Shown here: positions 25,559 through 34,819 of the stretch, piece after piece
Layout: every line of letters begins with the position of its first letter
How positions within the stretch are numbered: position 1 is the first letter of the stretch
NCBI RefSeq assembly: GCF_963662805.1
Contig: NZ_OY759864.1
Coordinates: forward strand, 46,610 to 110,609
Source of the DNA: an uncultured Cohaesibacter sp.
GTDB lineage: Bacteria > Pseudomonadota > Alphaproteobacteria > Rhizobiales > Cohaesibacteraceae
Reading direction: 5' to 3'
Length of the DNA: 64,000 nt
Notes under the pieces: model-generated
The model's input: the letters and a program-made list of their open reading frames with translations, nothing else
What the model was told of the DNA's origin: nothing
The model's database searches: none
Program-made: the position numbers and the translations under genes

Positions 25559-27343
25559 TCAGAACAGGCGGAACCGTTTCTCCGGGGTCGGCGGCAAAGC
25601 CTTTCCGTTGGTATCCTTACGCGGCCCCGGATCATCGGGGGGATGGCTAAGGGCAAACTGAACCTCTTGCGGCTTGTCCGCCTTCAGTCCGGTATCCCTG
25701 ATTTCCTCATCCTTTGCCTCGTCTTCCGAAGATGCCGCCTCGATTTCCTCGGCAACGGCCTCTGAATCAGCCTTCGCCGCAACATCCTCGTCAGAGACAA
25801 CAGCAGCAGGCGGCAGATCCTCAACGACCTTGTCTTCGGCCACCGCATCGGCCTTTGCCTCTGGCTCTACAGCTTTTTCAGCCTCATCGTCCGGCGTGAT
25901 ATCGGTGATATCCTCGGCCTCGTCATCAGCAGATGCCGCAGGTTCGGCTTCCTCCGGCTTGTCTGCCGAAATCAGCACCATCCTGTCCTCGGCGGGCTCA
26001 TCTTCAGCCGCATCACCGGGTTCGATCATCGGCTGGCTCTCCTGCGACAGTTCGCGCACGGGAACCTTCCACTCGAAGACATCGAGCTTGCCGGTGACCG
26101 GTGAAGTCGGCTGCCAGCTTTCGCTGACTTGTCCATCGGCAACCCAGACCGGATCGCGATGCGCACCCACAGCGCGGGCCAGCCACTGGCGAACAAGACC
26201 GAAATCGCTCTTCTCGCCCTCTTCCAGCTCTGCCATCAACATGCAGATACGCGGCGTCAGATGGCTCGCAGCCAACGGCTCGAGCAATCCGCGGGCCTCT
26301 ACCCATTCGCGGGCATCGAGACAGGCACGGGCGAGAGCGATCCGAGCTTCCTTGTGATCTGGCATCAGGGCATAAAGCGAACGGATCCGCTTGAGGCGGT
26401 CAACCGCCGTATCGCCCGTTTTGATGAAGGCATAGGTCTTTGCCAGCTCAGGGTGCGGCTCAATCCGCCAGGCCCCTTCAATCAGCTTGGAAGCCTTGCG
26501 ATAGTCGCCTGACTCGTTGAACAGGTCAGCGGTCATCGTCACCGCGGGTACCAGCCCCGGAGCCAGCTTGCAGGCCTCCTGAAGCAGGGCCTTGATATCG
26601 GACGACTGGGTGTCAGCATCCAGTTCCATTGCCTGCGCGGTCAGGATCACGGCGCGATGGCGACGGAACTGCTCCTTGGAAATATGCTTGTTGGCATGGT
26701 TCTGCGACAGGGTGATAAGGGCACCCTTCCAGTCACCAGACGCGGTCTGCATATCGAACAGGGCCGTACCAGCCCAACCGGGGGCTTTCTTGCCATCGCC
26801 GGTGGCCGCCTTGGCCATTTCCATGGCTTCATCCGCATCACCGCGGCGCTGGGCCTCGATATAGAGCCCGCGACGTCCGAGCGCCCGGGTTTCGTCCAGA
26901 TCGAGCATTGCTTCAAAGCTCTGGCGAGCCTTGGTTGCATCGCCAGCAAGCTGGGCAGTCTGTGCTTCCAGCATCAGGGTCATCGGTTCATCGCCAAGCA
27001 GCTTGCGTGCCTTGCCGGCATATTTCTTGGCCCGCGCCAGATCGCCGACACCAACAGCGATCATGCCGGTCGACAGCGCTTTATAGCCCTTGTCGCGACG
27101 GCGACCGGAGAAGAACCCGGAAATGGCTCCCGGCGACTTCCAAAGCGAGCGAACGACCACCCACAGGATGACAGCCAGTGCCATCGCCGCAACAAGAAGC
27201 AGAAAGCCAACAAGAAGAGAAATCTCGATGCCCGAATCCATGAAGGGCCAGTTGATGATGATCTGGCCTGGTCGATCGGCCAACCAGGCGCCACCGAAGG
27301 CAATCGCCAGAAGAACCGCAAAAAAGATGAGTGTCTTAATCAT
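25559..27343 (-). CDS. hemY: HemY-like membrane TPR protein with long acidic tail
   Basis: 594 residues. Two N-terminal membrane segments, 'IKTLIFFAVLLAIAFGGAWLAD' and 'LLVGFLLLVAAMALAVILWVVV', form the HemY_N domain. TPR-like helices follow up to about residue 400, including 'GRRGLYIEAQRRGDADEAMEMAKAA'. From about residue 440 there is a low-complexity Glu/Ala/Asp tail, then a basic end 'GKALPPTPEKRFRLF'. HemY-type proteins of this family lie in haem operons, but their exact role is not settled; this is not protoporphyrinogen oxidase. It starts 17 bases after the mitofilin gene. Confidence 0.88.
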   Translation of the reverse strand: MIKTLIFFAVLLAIAFGGAWLADRPGQIIINWPFMDSGIEISLLVGFLLLVAAMALAVILWVVVRSLWKSPGAISGFFSGRRRDKGYKALSTGMIAVGVGDLARAKKYAGKARKLLGDEPMTLMLEAQTAQLAGDATKARQSFEAMLDLDETRALGRRGLYIEAQRRGDADEAMEMAKAATGDGKKAPGWAGTALFDMQTASGDWKGALITLSQNHANKHISKEQFRRHRAVILTAQAMELDADTQSSDIKALLQEACKLAPGLVPAVTMTADLFNESGDYRKASKLIEGAWRIEPHPELAKTYAFIKTGDTAVDRLKRIRSLYALMPDHKEARIALARACLDAREWVEARGLLEPLAASHLTPRICMLMAELEEGEKSDFGLVRQWLARAVGAHRDPVWVADGQVSESWQPTSPVTGKLDVFEWKVPVRELSQESQPMIEPGDAAEDEPAEDRMVLISADKPEEAEPAASADDEAEDITDITPDDEAEKAVEPEAKADAVAEDKVVEDLPPAAVVSDEDVAAKADSEAVAEEIEAASSEDEAKDEEIRDTGLKADKPQEVQFALSHPPDDPGPRKDTNGKALPPTPEKRFRLF

Positions 27344-27360
27344 AACTCGTGCTCCTCACC

Positions 27361-28956
27361 TTAACCCGCGTTCGCCATGGCATCAGTGCCAAATTCCGCG
27401 CGAATCTTGTCCATCGCCGCGTCGACTGCAATCCGGGCTCTCAGGCCCCTCAGCCAGTCGGCACCCGCCTGAGCGTCCCTTGCCTCGGGTGGCAGGGCGT
27501 CCCAGACTTCCGCAGCCTTGGCGAGATTGCCTTCTTTGACATGATATTCGATCACGCCAAGCTGGCTGGTCAGGCTTTCGCCCGTCTTCTCACCGCTCAG
27601 AGATTTGACCCGCACAAGGCTTTGCGCATTGAGCAGGAACTTGTCGAGAAGCGTGGCTGCACCGGCATCTTCCGCCTCTCGTAGCACATTCTCGTAAACA
27701 TTCCGGAAATTGGCCGCCAGTTGCGCCTTGGTCGGTGCACCGCTGCCCGCATAATCCTCAAGGATGGTGACGCCATCATGCTCGCCAACCACATCGGCAA
27801 AGGTCGCCAGCTCGACCGCATAGCTTGAGCCCGACGCAACGGCATTTTCCAATCCTGCCAGCGCAATGGTCCGCGCCGAGCTTTGCATCTTCTCGGACAG
27901 ATTGTTGTCTTCGAGCGAGGAAACACGCTCGGTGATCTGGGTGGTTTCGGAGGCAACCTTGCTCTGGAAGTTCGTGAGGTCGGTGACCACATCGTTGATC
28001 CGGCGATCAGCCGACGACAGGATGTCGTCTCTCGCCTCGGCAATGGTTTGCTTGACCAGAGCACTCTGCTCTTCGGCCTTGGTCTCGATCAGGGCGGTCT
28101 GGGCCAGCGCTTGAGCCGCAAGCTGCTCGAGCTTCGCCCGCGCCGTATCAAACTCGCCTTTCAGAGCTTCTAGCTCTTCGATGCGCTGGGCGAGATTGGC
28201 AAGCGCAGCATTTGTCACCTGTTCGTTGACCGGCGTATCGGTCGCATTCTCGGCAGACGGGGTCAGAAGGGCCTCCAGCCGCTCGGACACAGCAGAAACC
28301 TGATCCTTGACCGATGCGATTTCAGCCTCGATCGAGCCGACATCCACTTTCGGCACTTCAGCCAGCTCGCCCTTGAGGCGAGAGACGTCGGACGTCAGGG
28401 TCGAGAGTTGCGCTTCATCACCTGGCACGCTCACGAACCCTTGCTGCAGGCCAAAATAGCCAACGGCGAGGATCGCCACACCACCAAGCAGACCACCGAC
28501 AAAGCCGCTGCCAAAGCCGCCCTTTGACGTCTCAGCCGTTGGGGGTACCACTGGCGGGACTGGCGGCTCATCAGAGCCCTTGCCAGGTTCGTCCGAAGTG
28601 GCGTCCTCAGTCGAGCTTGCTTCGGCCACCGCTTCGGCTTCAGCCTTGGCATAGGCTTCGACGATGTCCTCTGGCGTTGAATCCGGCGTGTCCGTGGAGG
28701 CAGCATCCTCCGAAGGCTCCGGGGCATCCGCTGAAACGGGCTTCTTGGAATCGGAAGTGGCATCAGCTGCTTCGCTTTTTGACTCTGCGCCATCAGCCAG
28801 CGTGACATCCTCCTCCTTGGGCAAACCGGGATCCGAATGCTTGTCCGGGGATGTTTCCTCAGCCTTGCGTTCGGTCACATCCTCTGCCGTCAGATCAATG
28901 GTTTTGGTTGCCTTGGAGGCACCCCTGGTGCTGCTACTGGGTTTGCGAGCTGTCAT
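27361..28956 (-). CDS. Mitofilin/Mic60-family inner membrane protein
   Basis: 531 residues from the ATG at 28956 (GAGGAAT upstream). Residues 1-155 are acidic, disordered and Ser/Glu/Ala-rich. One membrane segment lies near 160-185 ('GFVGGLLGGVAILAVGYFGL'). A long coiled coil follows to about residue 400, and a C-terminal helical region with 'VLREAEDAGAATLLDKFLLNAQSLVRVKSL' and 'LGVIEYHVKEGNLAKAAEVWDALPPEARD' matches the mitofilin domain (COG4223). Alphaproteobacterial Mic60 is the homologue of the mitochondrial crista-junction protein and is encoded beside hemD and hemY, as here. Confidence 0.88.
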   Translation of the reverse strand: MTARKPSSSTRGASKATKTIDLTAEDVTERKAEETSPDKHSDPGLPKEEDVTLADGAESKSEAADATSDSKKPVSADAPEPSEDAASTDTPDSTPEDIVEAYAKAEAEAVAEASSTEDATSDEPGKGSDEPPVPPVVPPTAETSKGGFGSGFVGGLLGGVAILAVGYFGLQQGFVSVPGDEAQLSTLTSDVSRLKGELAEVPKVDVGSIEAEIASVKDQVSAVSERLEALLTPSAENATDTPVNEQVTNAALANLAQRIEELEALKGEFDTARAKLEQLAAQALAQTALIETKAEEQSALVKQTIAEARDDILSSADRRINDVVTDLTNFQSKVASETTQITERVSSLEDNNLSEKMQSSARTIALAGLENAVASGSSYAVELATFADVVGEHDGVTILEDYAGSGAPTKAQLAANFRNVYENVLREAEDAGAATLLDKFLLNAQSLVRVKSLSGEKTGESLTSQLGVIEYHVKEGNLAKAAEVWDALPPEARDAQAGADWLRGLRARIAVDAAMDKIRAEFGTDAMANAG

Positions 28957-29178
28957 ACCATTCCTCAATTCCCGGATAGGCCGGGTTGGTCACATCTCAA
29001 GCGCGGTGCCATCGTCAGATCGGGGGCATCGGCCTTGTAGAATTTCTGCACACGCCAAGCGGTTCACCGGAGCCATCGGCAAGTCGGCATGTGTTTCGGA
29101 GCTAAATCGCCCCATCCCCGTCCAAAAATCTATACTGACAAGCATAAACACGAGATTATGGAATCTCTATTCTCTTAA

Positions 29179-29913
29179 TTAGTTATGGTGTTTTTTTACA
29201 CATGCAAGAAGCGCGGCCTCATTGGGGCTTTCCGCCACATGCACAGGATAGCCGCTTTGCTGCAGCACCGCTGCAACGGATCCGGAAAGACAGAAGAATG
29301 GCACATCGGCAACCAGATCGCCGAGCCCCTGCGCCTCAAGAAGCCCGACCAGCAGTGCGGCGGTTCGGGTCGAATAAACCAGAATTCCGCCCAGTGACCG
29401 GTTCCGAATCGCATCGATTGCCCTTTCGGAAAGACTTGTTCGCCCAACCATTTCATAGGTTTCAACGAGACACACCGTCAGGCCGTGCACCGAAAGCGCC
29501 TCCGACAAGGCCCCTGACCGATGCCGACCGGCGAGATAGAGGATTTCACCTTTCTCAGGCCGCAGCTCATTCTCAAGGGACCCAATGAGATCGGCCACAT
29601 CCTGCGCCGGATCCGCCACAATCGAAAAGCCGAGCCGTTCGGCCAATGCGGCAGTCTTCGTGCCAACACAGAAGATCCTGCAGCTCTTCAGCCGTTCTAT
29701 CTGGTCGTCATTCAGCATGCGCAAACTGTTGCGCGAGGTGATGATCACCGCCTGCCAGGTTTGATCAGGAAGCGAAAAAGGCAAAGCCACGGCATCCATC
29801 ACCGGCGCGGCAACAGCCTCAAAGCCGAGGTCGAGAAGCGCAGCTGCCGTCCGGGCCTGATCAGCCTGAGGCCGTGTTACCAGAATCTGCCGTCTTGAAA
29901 GACCCTCTGTCAC
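29179..29913 (-). CDS. hemD: Uroporphyrinogen-III synthase
   Basis: 244 residues from a GTG at 29913, seven bases after GGGGAG; a longer frame would overlap hemC. 'QILVTRPQADQARTAAALLDLGFEAVAAPVMD' opens the first HemD lobe, with 'QAVIITSRNSLRML' and 'GGILVYSTRTAALLVGLLE' as the two strand-helix signatures. It cyclises hydroxymethylbilane to uroporphyrinogen III with inversion of ring D. HemD is poorly conserved, so the position directly after hemC is important support. Confidence 0.9.
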   Translation of the reverse strand: MTEGLSRRQILVTRPQADQARTAAALLDLGFEAVAAPVMDAVALPFSLPDQTWQAVIITSRNSLRMLNDDQIERLKSCRIFCVGTKTAALAERLGFSIVADPAQDVADLIGSLENELRPEKGEILYLAGRHRSGALSEALSVHGLTVCLVETYEMVGRTSLSERAIDAIRNRSLGGILVYSTRTAALLVGLLEAQGLGDLVADVPFFCLSGSVAAVLQQSGYPVHVAESPNEAALLACVKKHHN

Positions 29914-29947
29914 AAGCCTGCTCCCCGATGACTGAGCCAGACATCCG

Positions 29948-30892
29948 TCAATGGTTCGAGGCGGCAAGCACCGCTTCAAAGAAGGCTTCTCCGGCTTTTT
30001 CCTTGAGGGCTTCCGCCGCACGCTGACCAATGGCTTCAGCCGCCGTCACCGAGCCCTTTTCCTCGATCTCATAGCTTTCGCTTCCATCAGGCAACAACAC
30101 CAGCCCCCGGAATGACAGGCGCTCGCCGTCCACTTCGGCAAGACCCGCAATCGGCGTCCGGCAGGATCCGTCAAGGGCACCCAGAAAAGCCCGTTCGCAG
30201 GCAAGTTCGCGCTCGGTCTTGTCATCATGAATGCTGGACAACAGGCTCTTGGTCGCATCATCACCAATCCGCGTCTCGATGCTGATCGCCCCCTGCCCGA
30301 CCGCAGGCAGAAAATCCTCAGGCTCAATCGGCGAGGAGGCAAGCGAGGCGAGCCCCAACCGACGCAGGCCAGCACAGGCCAGCAAGGTCGCATCGGCGAC
30401 ACCCTTGTCGAGTTTTTCGAGGCGGGTCTGGACATTGCCACGATACATCACGACCTCAAGATCGGGTCGCAACCGCTTCACCATTGCCTGTCGGCGTAGA
30501 GAGGAAGTTCCGACAATCGCACCGGACGGCATCTCGGACATGGACTGGTATTTGCGCGAAATGAAAGCGTCGCGCACATCCTCACGCGGTAGGAACACCT
30601 TGAGTTCAAGACCGTCAGGCAGAACGGTCGGCATGTCCTTGGTGGAATGCACCGCCAGATCAATCCGCCCGTCGAGCAGGGCTTCCTCGATTTCCTTGGT
30701 GAACAGCCCCTTGCCGCCCGCCTCAGACAGCGGGCGATCAAGAATGATGTCTCCCGTCGTCTTGATCTCGACGATTTCGAAATCCCGCTCCCTCAGATTG
30801 TGCGCCTCCATCAGACGCGCCCGGGTCTCATAGGCCTGTGCGAGGGCGAGTTTGCTGCCTCTGGTACCGATTTTGATGGGAGTGGATTGCAT
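29948..30892 (-). CDS. hemC: Porphobilinogen deaminase (hydroxymethylbilane synthase)
   Basis: 314 residues. 'KIGTRGSKLALAQAYETRARL' and 'VHSTKDMPTVLPDGL' are canonical, with the catalytic Asp in STKDMP. Cys244 in 'ALDGSCRTPIAG' attaches the dipyrromethane cofactor. The enzyme joins four porphobilinogen units into hydroxymethylbilane. It is the first gene of hemC-hemD-mitofilin-hemY on the minus strand, divergent from tsaD. Confidence 0.96.
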   Translation of the reverse strand: MQSTPIKIGTRGSKLALAQAYETRARLMEAHNLRERDFEIVEIKTTGDIILDRPLSEAGGKGLFTKEIEEALLDGRIDLAVHSTKDMPTVLPDGLELKVFLPREDVRDAFISRKYQSMSEMPSGAIVGTSSLRRQAMVKRLRPDLEVVMYRGNVQTRLEKLDKGVADATLLACAGLRRLGLASLASSPIEPEDFLPAVGQGAISIETRIGDDATKSLLSSIHDDKTERELACERAFLGALDGSCRTPIAGLAEVDGERLSFRGLVLLPDGSESYEIEEKGSVTAAEAIGQRAAEALKEKAGEAFFEAVLAASNH

Positions 30893-31110
30893 TCTCTACG
30901 CTTTCAAGTCTCGTCCTGCCCGCAAACGGGATCCGCTTCGGACAACATCGGCTCTTATCCGATATTTCCCCCAAAGCGGACAAGAAAGGGGATGCCAATC
31001 TTGCAGCTTTGCTCTAATACTTCAGCCATGTTAGCAATCATCGACGGTTTGAACCAACTGGCAACAAGGCTGATGGCGCAAACCATAGAGGCAACCAAGT
31101 CACCCGCGCA

Positions 31111-32211
31111 ATGATCGTTTTGGGCATAGAAACAAGTTGTGATGAAACTGCGGCAGCGGTCGTGCGTCGTCATGATCAAACTACCGATGGTTCAAAGGCC
31201 GGTCAGGGGGAGATTCTCTCCAACGTGGTGCTGAGCCAGATCGAGGATCATGCCGCTTATGGCGGTGTTGTTCCCGAGATTGCGGCGCGCGCCCATGTCG
31301 AGGCCCTCGACGGCATCATCAGAACCGCCATGGATGAGGCAGGTGTCACCTTCGCCGATCTTGACGGCGTGGCTGCGACATCAGGTCCCGGCCTGATCGG
31401 CGGCGTTCTCGTCGGTCTGATGAGCGCCAAGGCCATCGCCGCCGCTCACAATCTGCCGCTCATCGCCGTCAATCACCTTGAGGGACATGCTCTCACGGCG
31501 CGCCTTTCCAACAATGCGCCCTTCCCGCACCTTCTGCTTCTGGTCTCTGGAGGGCACAGCCAGATCCTGCTCGTCACCGGTGTCGGCGATTATGAACGCT
31601 GGGGCACGACCATCGACGATGCGCTGGGCGAGGCCTTCGACAAGACCGCCAAACTGCTCGGCCTGCCCTATCCCGGAGGCCCCGAAGTGGAAAAGGCGGC
31701 AAACGGTGGCGATGCCAAGCGCTTTGCCCTGCCGCGCTCGATGAAGGGCCGCGAAGGCTATGATTTTTCCTTCTCGGGCCTGAAGAGTGCCGTACGCCGG
31801 GAAGCCGAGAAGATCGCCCCCCTGTCCGATCAGGATGTTGCCGATCTTTGCGCCTCCTTTCAGGCCGCCATTTGCGATATTCTCACCGACCGCATCAGCA
31901 AGGCGCTCGACACCTTCAAAGATCGATTCCCCGATATAGGCGCTCCGCAATTGATCGTCGCCGGGGGTGTGGCGGCCAATCAGGCCATTCGTTCCACTCT
32001 CGAAACGATTCTGGATGACAAAGGCGCCGAGCTGGTCGCGCCACCGATCCGCCTTTGCACCGACAATGGCGCCATGATCGCATGGGCCGGAGCCGAACGC
32101 CTCGCGCTCGGTCTCACCGATCCGCTCAACGCGCCCGCCCGTCCACGCTGGCCCCTCGACAAATCCGCCGAGGCAAAGATCGGCAAGGGCCGCAAGGGAG
32201 CCAAGGCATGA
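31111..32211 (+). CDS. tsaD: tRNA N6-adenosine threonylcarbamoyltransferase
   Basis: 366 residues. 'IVLGIETSCDETAAAVV' is the ASKHA phosphate-binding start, 'NHLEGHALTARL' supplies metal-binding His residues, 'LLLVSGGHSQILLV' and late 'CTDNGAMIAWAG' complete the signature. TsaD transfers the threonylcarbamoyl group to A37 of ANN-decoding tRNAs together with TsaB and TsaE, which are not in this window. Its stop codon overlaps the gpsA start. Confidence 0.96.
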   Translation: MIVLGIETSCDETAAAVVRRHDQTTDGSKAGQGEILSNVVLSQIEDHAAYGGVVPEIAARAHVEALDGIIRTAMDEAGVTFADLDGVAATSGPGLIGGVLVGLMSAKAIAAAHNLPLIAVNHLEGHALTARLSNNAPFPHLLLLVSGGHSQILLVTGVGDYERWGTTIDDALGEAFDKTAKLLGLPYPGGPEVEKAANGGDAKRFALPRSMKGREGYDFSFSGLKSAVRREAEKIAPLSDQDVADLCASFQAAICDILTDRISKALDTFKDRFPDIGAPQLIVAGGVAANQAIRSTLETILDDKGAELVAPPIRLCTDNGAMIAWAGAERLALGLTDPLNAPARPRWPLDKSAEAKIGKGRKGAKA

Positions 32212-33233
32212 GCGAATTGGGCAAAATCGAACCCTTCAAGCGAATCTCGGTGCTCGGCGCCGGTGCATGGGGCACGGCTCTCGCGCTCAATGCTGTCCGT
32301 GCCGGTAGAGATGTTGTGCTCTGGGGACGCAATGCGGAAAATCTCCAGATGATTGGTGAGAACCGCCAGCTTCCCGCCTATCTGCCCGACATCACCTTCG
32401 ATCACCCACTCGAGACCACAACGGACCTGACCGAAGCAGCCGATGCCGACTGCATCCTTCTGGTCGCCCCGGCCCAATCCACCCACAAGATCGCCGAAGA
32501 CATCAGTTTCTTTGTCAAACGGGGCACCCCGGTCGTGCTCGCCGCCAAGGGACTGGAAAAGGGCAGCCAGCGCATGATGAGCGAGGTGCTGAGCGACTAT
32601 CTGCCACAGGCGGAAGCCGCCGTCCTGTCCGGCCCGTCCTTTGCCGCAGACGTCGCCCGTGGTTTGCCAACCGCTGTTACCATCGCTGCCGGATCGTTGC
32701 CCCTTGCCGAGCGGCTCTGCGCCTCTCTTTCCAACGCCAGTTTCCGGCCTTATGCCAGCACCGACCTGATCGGCGTGCAGCTGGGCGGCGCACTGAAGAA
32801 CGTTCTCGCCATCGCCTGCGGCATCGTTGTGGGCAAGCAGCTTGGAGCCAGCGCCCATGCGGCCCTGATGACCCGTGGCTTTGCCGAAATGCAGCGCCTT
32901 GCGCTGAAGGCCGGAGCGCGGCCCGATACCCTGATGGGCCTGTCAGGCTTTGGCGATGTGGCCCTGTCCTGCTCCAACGCCCTCAGCCGCAACTTCTCCT
33001 TCGGCTTTGCCCTCGGCGAAGGCCGCGATCTATCCGAGCTGATGGCCCCGGGCGCAAAATTGTCAGAGGGCGCCTTCACCGCGCGCGTGGCCTGTCAGCT
33101 CGCCGAGAAATATGGTGTCGAGATGCCCATCGCTCAGGCCGTTGCCGATGTGCTCGACCGCAAGGACAGCATCGACGAGGCGGTCGCGCGGCTCATGAGC
33201 CGTCCCTTGCGGCCGGAAAGCGATCATCACTGA
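32208..33233 (+). CDS. gpsA: Glycerol-3-phosphate dehydrogenase [NAD(P)+]
   Basis: 341 residues from the ATG at 32208, four-base overlap with tsaD. 'ISVLGAGAWGTALALNAVRAG' is the NAD(P) Rossmann motif. 'AKGLEKGSQRMMSEVL' and 'VQLGGALKNVLAIACGIVVG' hold catalytic lysines, and 'MGLSGFGDVALSCSNALSRNF' is a GpsA signature. It makes sn-glycerol 3-phosphate from dihydroxyacetone phosphate for phospholipid synthesis. Confidence 0.96.
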   Translation: MSELGKIEPFKRISVLGAGAWGTALALNAVRAGRDVVLWGRNAENLQMIGENRQLPAYLPDITFDHPLETTTDLTEAADADCILLVAPAQSTHKIAEDISFFVKRGTPVVLAAKGLEKGSQRMMSEVLSDYLPQAEAAVLSGPSFAADVARGLPTAVTIAAGSLPLAERLCASLSNASFRPYASTDLIGVQLGGALKNVLAIACGIVVGKQLGASAHAALMTRGFAEMQRLALKAGARPDTLMGLSGFGDVALSCSNALSRNFSFGFALGEGRDLSELMAPGAKLSEGAFTARVACQLAEKYGVEMPIAQAVADVLDRKDSIDEAVARLMSRPLRPESDHH

Positions 33234-33274
33234 CCAAGAATTCGATCCGTCAACAAGTGTGAAAAGGAAACATC

Positions 33275-33559
33275 ATGCATTTCGTCGTAACCTGCCTCGA
33301 CAAGGATGGTGGTCTTGAAACCCGCAAGGCCAACCGCGAAGCCCACCTCGCCTATCTTGGCGAACACAGCGCCAGCATTCTCGTCGCCGGTCCCCTGCTT
33401 GATGATGAAGGGTCCATGATGGGCTCGAGCCTCATTTGCGAAGCAGAAGACAAGGCCGCTCTGGAAGCCATTCTGGCCAAAGACCCCTACGCCAAGGCCG
33501 GCCTGTTCAAGGACGTCTCCATCCGTGGCTGGAAATGGGTCGTCGGCGCCCCCTCGTAA
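33275..33559 (+). CDS. YciI family protein
   Basis: 94 residues. 'MHFVVTCLDKDGGLETRKANREAHLAYL' and 'ASILVAGPLLDDEGSMMGSSLICEAEDKAAL' are the YciI ferredoxin-like fold, with a conserved His (REAHLAYL) and Asp-rich region thought to form an active site. The end 'KDPYAKAGLFKDVSIRGWKWVVG' is typical. Function is not known. It is co-directional with gpsA and the EVE gene, a conserved rhizobial string. Confidence 0.93.
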   Translation: MHFVVTCLDKDGGLETRKANREAHLAYLGEHSASILVAGPLLDDEGSMMGSSLICEAEDKAALEAILAKDPYAKAGLFKDVSIRGWKWVVGAPS

Positions 33560-33592
33560 TATTGGGAACATCATCTAACTCCGGAGGGACCC

Positions 33593-34012
33593 ATGGCCTA
33601 CTGGCTTTTCAAATCCGAACCCAACACCTGGAGCTGGGACCAGCAGGTCGCCAAGGGCGAAGCTGGCGAGCAATGGGACGGCGTGCGCAACTATCAGGCC
33701 CGCAACAACATGCGGAAGATGAAGCTGGGAGAAAAAGGGTTCTTCTATCACTCGGTCAACGAGAAGCGCATCGTCGGCATCGTTGAAGTCTCGGCCGAGG
33801 TTCATCCGGACACCACGGATGACACCGGCAAATGGGAATGTGTGGACATCAAGGCCGTCAAACCGGTCAAGAACCCGATCACCCTTGAGGACTGCAAGAA
33901 CCATCCCACTCTCGCAGAGATGATTCTGGTCAAGAATTCCCGCCTGTCGGTCCAGCCAGTCAGCGATGAGGAATGGCAGATCATCTGCGAAATGGCCGGT
34001 GTCGAGCCCTGA
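33593..34012 (+). CDS. EVE domain protein
   Basis: 139 residues that are almost entirely the EVE (PUA-like) domain. 'MAYWLFKSEPNTWSWDQQV' opens it, 'WDGVRNYQARNNMRKMKLGEKGFFYHS' and 'VGIVEVSAEVHPD' follow, with late 'NSRLSVQPVSDEEW'. EVE proteins share a fold with YTH domains and may bind modified bases in RNA or DNA. It has an excellent ribosome site (GGAGGG) and sits 33 bases after yciI. Confidence 0.95.
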   Translation: MAYWLFKSEPNTWSWDQQVAKGEAGEQWDGVRNYQARNNMRKMKLGEKGFFYHSVNEKRIVGIVEVSAEVHPDTTDDTGKWECVDIKAVKPVKNPITLEDCKNHPTLAEMILVKNSRLSVQPVSDEEWQIICEMAGVEP

Positions 34013-34052
34013 TCTCGAGGCGTCTCGCGCGGCTCAACGTCAGGAGCACTGA

Positions 34053-34772
34053 ATGACGGGCAATTCGGACCGCAAGGCCTTTATCCAGTCTTCGACGTCG
34101 ATCCTGCCTGTCCCACTGACACCAGAGATCCGGCTCCATCTGGCCGATGACGAAACGCCCCTGTGGCGTATGAGCGAGGAAGACCTGGCAGAGCTGGGCC
34201 TTCCTTCTCCTTTTTGGGCCTTTGCATGGTCCGGCGGCCAAGCCCTTGCCCGCTATTGTCTCGATCATCCGGACATCATCAGGGGAAAACGGGTTTTCGA
34301 TTTTGCCTCCGGCTCGGGCCTTGTCGCCATCGCGGCCTGTCTGGCGGGAGCCTGCGAGGTGACCGCTTGCGACATCGATCCCTTGGCCACAGAAGCAATC
34401 GGGCTCAACAGCGCCCTCAACGGCAACGCACCGGAGAGGCTCACCGCAACGGATCGCAACATCCTTGAAGCAGCTGAGATGGAGATACTGTTGCAAGATC
34501 CGCCGGATGTCTTCCTTGCTGGCGATGTGTTCTACGATCAGGCAATGAGCAAGGACGTGCTTGCGCTCCTTGACGCGCTCTCGCAACGCGATTGTCTCAT
34601 CCTTATCGGCGATCCCAAGCGATCCTATTTCCCCGATGCGTCGCTGGAGGAGCTTGCCAGCTATTCGATCCCGCGCACGCGGGCCTTGGAAGACGCCGAC
34701 ATTCAGGACACGCGGGTCTGGCGCTTCAACCACATGCCGGACAACAAAAAGGCTCCTTCGACCGGGGCATGA
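34053..34772 (+). CDS. ETF-beta lysine methyltransferase homologue (METTL20/ETFBKMT type)
   Basis: 239 residues. 'LPSPFWAFAWSGGQALARYCLDHPDIIRGKRVFDFASGSGLVAIAACLAGA' contains the SAM motif DFASGSG. 'VTACDIDPLATEAIGLNSALNG' is motif II, and 'DPPDVFLAGDVFYDQAMSKDVLALL' the DxxY-like motif of this family. Mitochondrial ETFBKMT and its alphaproteobacterial orthologue methylate lysines of electron-transfer flavoprotein beta. The substrate here is inferred from family resemblance. Last gene of the tsaD string. Confidence 0.85.
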   Translation: MTGNSDRKAFIQSSTSILPVPLTPEIRLHLADDETPLWRMSEEDLAELGLPSPFWAFAWSGGQALARYCLDHPDIIRGKRVFDFASGSGLVAIAACLAGACEVTACDIDPLATEAIGLNSALNGNAPERLTATDRNILEAAEMEILLQDPPDVFLAGDVFYDQAMSKDVLALLDALSQRDCLILIGDPKRSYFPDASLEELASYSIPRTRALEDADIQDTRVWRFNHMPDNKKAPSTGA

Positions 34773-34798
34773 ACCATCGGGCAAAGAAGCCTTTTCAA
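34748..34798. terminator. Possible shared terminator between convergent genes
   Basis: AAAAAGGCTCCTT ... AAAGAAGCCTTTT can form an imperfect stem with a long loop and T runs on both strands. It overlaps the end of the methyltransferase gene and precedes the GNAT-like stop. Confidence 0.4.
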
Positions 34799-34819
34799 AC
34801 ATAGACTTGTCGAATTGCT

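Noticed and set aside
25559..27343. Protoporphyrinogen oxidase (other meaning of HemY)
   Set aside because: The protein has two N-terminal TMs and TPR-like helices, with no FAD-binding motif.
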